A stretch of 14,702 nt of DNA from an uncultured Gemella sp. (lineage in GTDB: Bacteria > Bacillota > Bacilli > Staphylococcales > Gemellaceae). The notes under the pieces are model-generated. The model saw nothing but the letters and a program-made list of their open reading frames with translations, was not told the origin of the DNA and searched no databases. Numbering within the stretch: the first letter of the stretch is position 1; every line of letters starts with the position of its first letter. Shown here piece after piece: positions 14,204 to 14,702 of this stretch. The stretch is from the NCBI GenBank assembly GCA_947254465.1, contig CAMYEU010000020.1, positions 1 to 14,702 of the forward strand, given 5' to 3'. The translations under genes were made by a program, and so were the position numbers.

Positions 14204-14680
14204 ATGAAAGTTGCGGTGATTATGGGTTCGAAGTCGGATTATACAACGATGGAAGAAACTTGTAAGTTGTTGGAAGAATTTGAAATTCCTTTTGATAAGA
14301 AAGTAGTGAGTGCGCATAGAACACCTGATTTATTAGTAGAATTCTCAAAGAATGCGAAAGCTAATGGTTATTCGTTAATCATAGCGGCAGCAGGAGGAGC
14401 AGCACATCTTCCGGGTATGGTTGCTTCTATGACGACATTACCAGTCATTGGGGTTCCGATTAAATCAAGCGTATTGAGTGGAGTCGATTCATTGTATTCA
14501 ATTGTTCAGATGCCTGCAGGTGTTCCAGTTTTAACTATGGCAATAGGTGTAGCTGGAGCAAAAAATGCGGCTATAAGTGCTTTATCGATACTAGGGATTA
14601 CTAATGAAAAGTATGCTGCTAAGTGCGAACGATTCAAAAAAGAACAAGAAAGAATAGTATTGGAAGAGATGAAACTATGA
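14204..14680 (+). CDS. purE: N5-carboxyaminoimidazole ribonucleotide mutase (PurE, class I)
   Basis: Converts N5-CAIR, made by PurK, to CAIR in de novo purine synthesis; a small cytoplasmic octameric enzyme. GSKSD (8-12) binds phosphate, SAHRTP (36-41) holds the conserved His38, and AGGAAHLPGM (63-72) is the second signature. The 158 residues match class I PurE; the presence of purK directly after it supports the N5-CAIR mutase type over the class II AIR carboxylase. AAGGAG lies 8 nt before the ATG. Its stop overlaps the purK start as ATGA, which indicates translational coupling. Confidence 0.97.
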   Translation: MKVAVIMGSKSDYTTMEETCKLLEEFEIPFDKKVVSAHRTPDLLVEFSKNAKANGYSLIIAAAGGAAHLPGMVASMTTLPVIGVPIKSSVLSGVDSLYSIVQMPAGVPVLTMAIGVAGAKNAAISALSILGITNEKYAAKCERFKKEQERIVLEEMKL

Positions 14681-14702
14681 TTAAGACAATATTACCAGGA
14701 AA
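14677..14702 (+). CDS. purK: PurK, 5-(carboxyamino)imidazole ribonucleotide synthase (5' fragment)
   Basis: Only the first eight complete codons (MIKTILPG) are in the window. The ATG overlaps the purE stop (ATGA). The residues fit the start of PurK, which often has a short lead before PG and then GxIGGGQLG. PurK uses ATP and bicarbonate to make N5-CAIR for PurE. The call rests mainly on the usual purE-purK order. Confidence 0.7.

Overview
The window is ordinary chromosomal DNA of a very AT-rich Gram-positive bacterium (Firmicutes, Bacillales side). The signs are strong AAGGAGG-type Shine-Dalgarno sites before nearly every gene, a single-chain class II glycyl-tRNA synthetase under a T-box leader (streptococci use the two-subunit enzyme instead), class II fructose-bisphosphate aldolase, and the ddl-murF pair. 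Gene content and base composition fit Gemella best. That is a judgement by eye, not a database result. The first 43 bases are not genomic: they are an Illumina Nextera i7 adapter including the Tn5 mosaic end, so this is the end of an assembled contig.

Layout. Bases 74-4782 (minus strand) carry uvrB (nucleotide excision repair), its terminator, and a ddl-murF operon that makes D-Ala-D-Ala and adds it to the peptidoglycan precursor. A divergent intergenic region (4783-5052) leads to a plus-strand RluD-type pseudouridine synthase, then fba (glycolysis) and an M42-family metallo-aminopeptidase. A bidirectional terminator at about 8395-8441 separates these from a minus-strand two-gene operon encoding a CPBP-type membrane protease/immunity-like protein followed by an MFS transporter. 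A divergent region (10300-10687) holds that operon's promoter and a glycine T-box leader for glyS. Next come a Cof-type HAD phosphatase and a DeoR-family repressor in one operon. The window closes with purE and the first codons of purK, the start of a purine biosynthesis operon.

Most genes are housekeeping and intact, with no mobile element, CRISPR array, tRNA or rRNA. The main unexplained structure is non-coding: eight tandem 10-bp ACTTAA-type repeats, nearly all on one helical face, lying upstream of and across the promoter of the HAD-DeoR operon. They are a candidate operator for the co-transcribed DeoR regulator and/or a curved-DNA promoter element. Secondary points are a 9+9 bp perfect dyad just upstream of uvrB, a glyS T-box whose GGC specifier can sit in a simple hairpin loop and whose AGTGA-like element overlaps a good -10 box, a cre-like site upstream of fba, and two possible promoters embedded in the terminator of the preceding gene.
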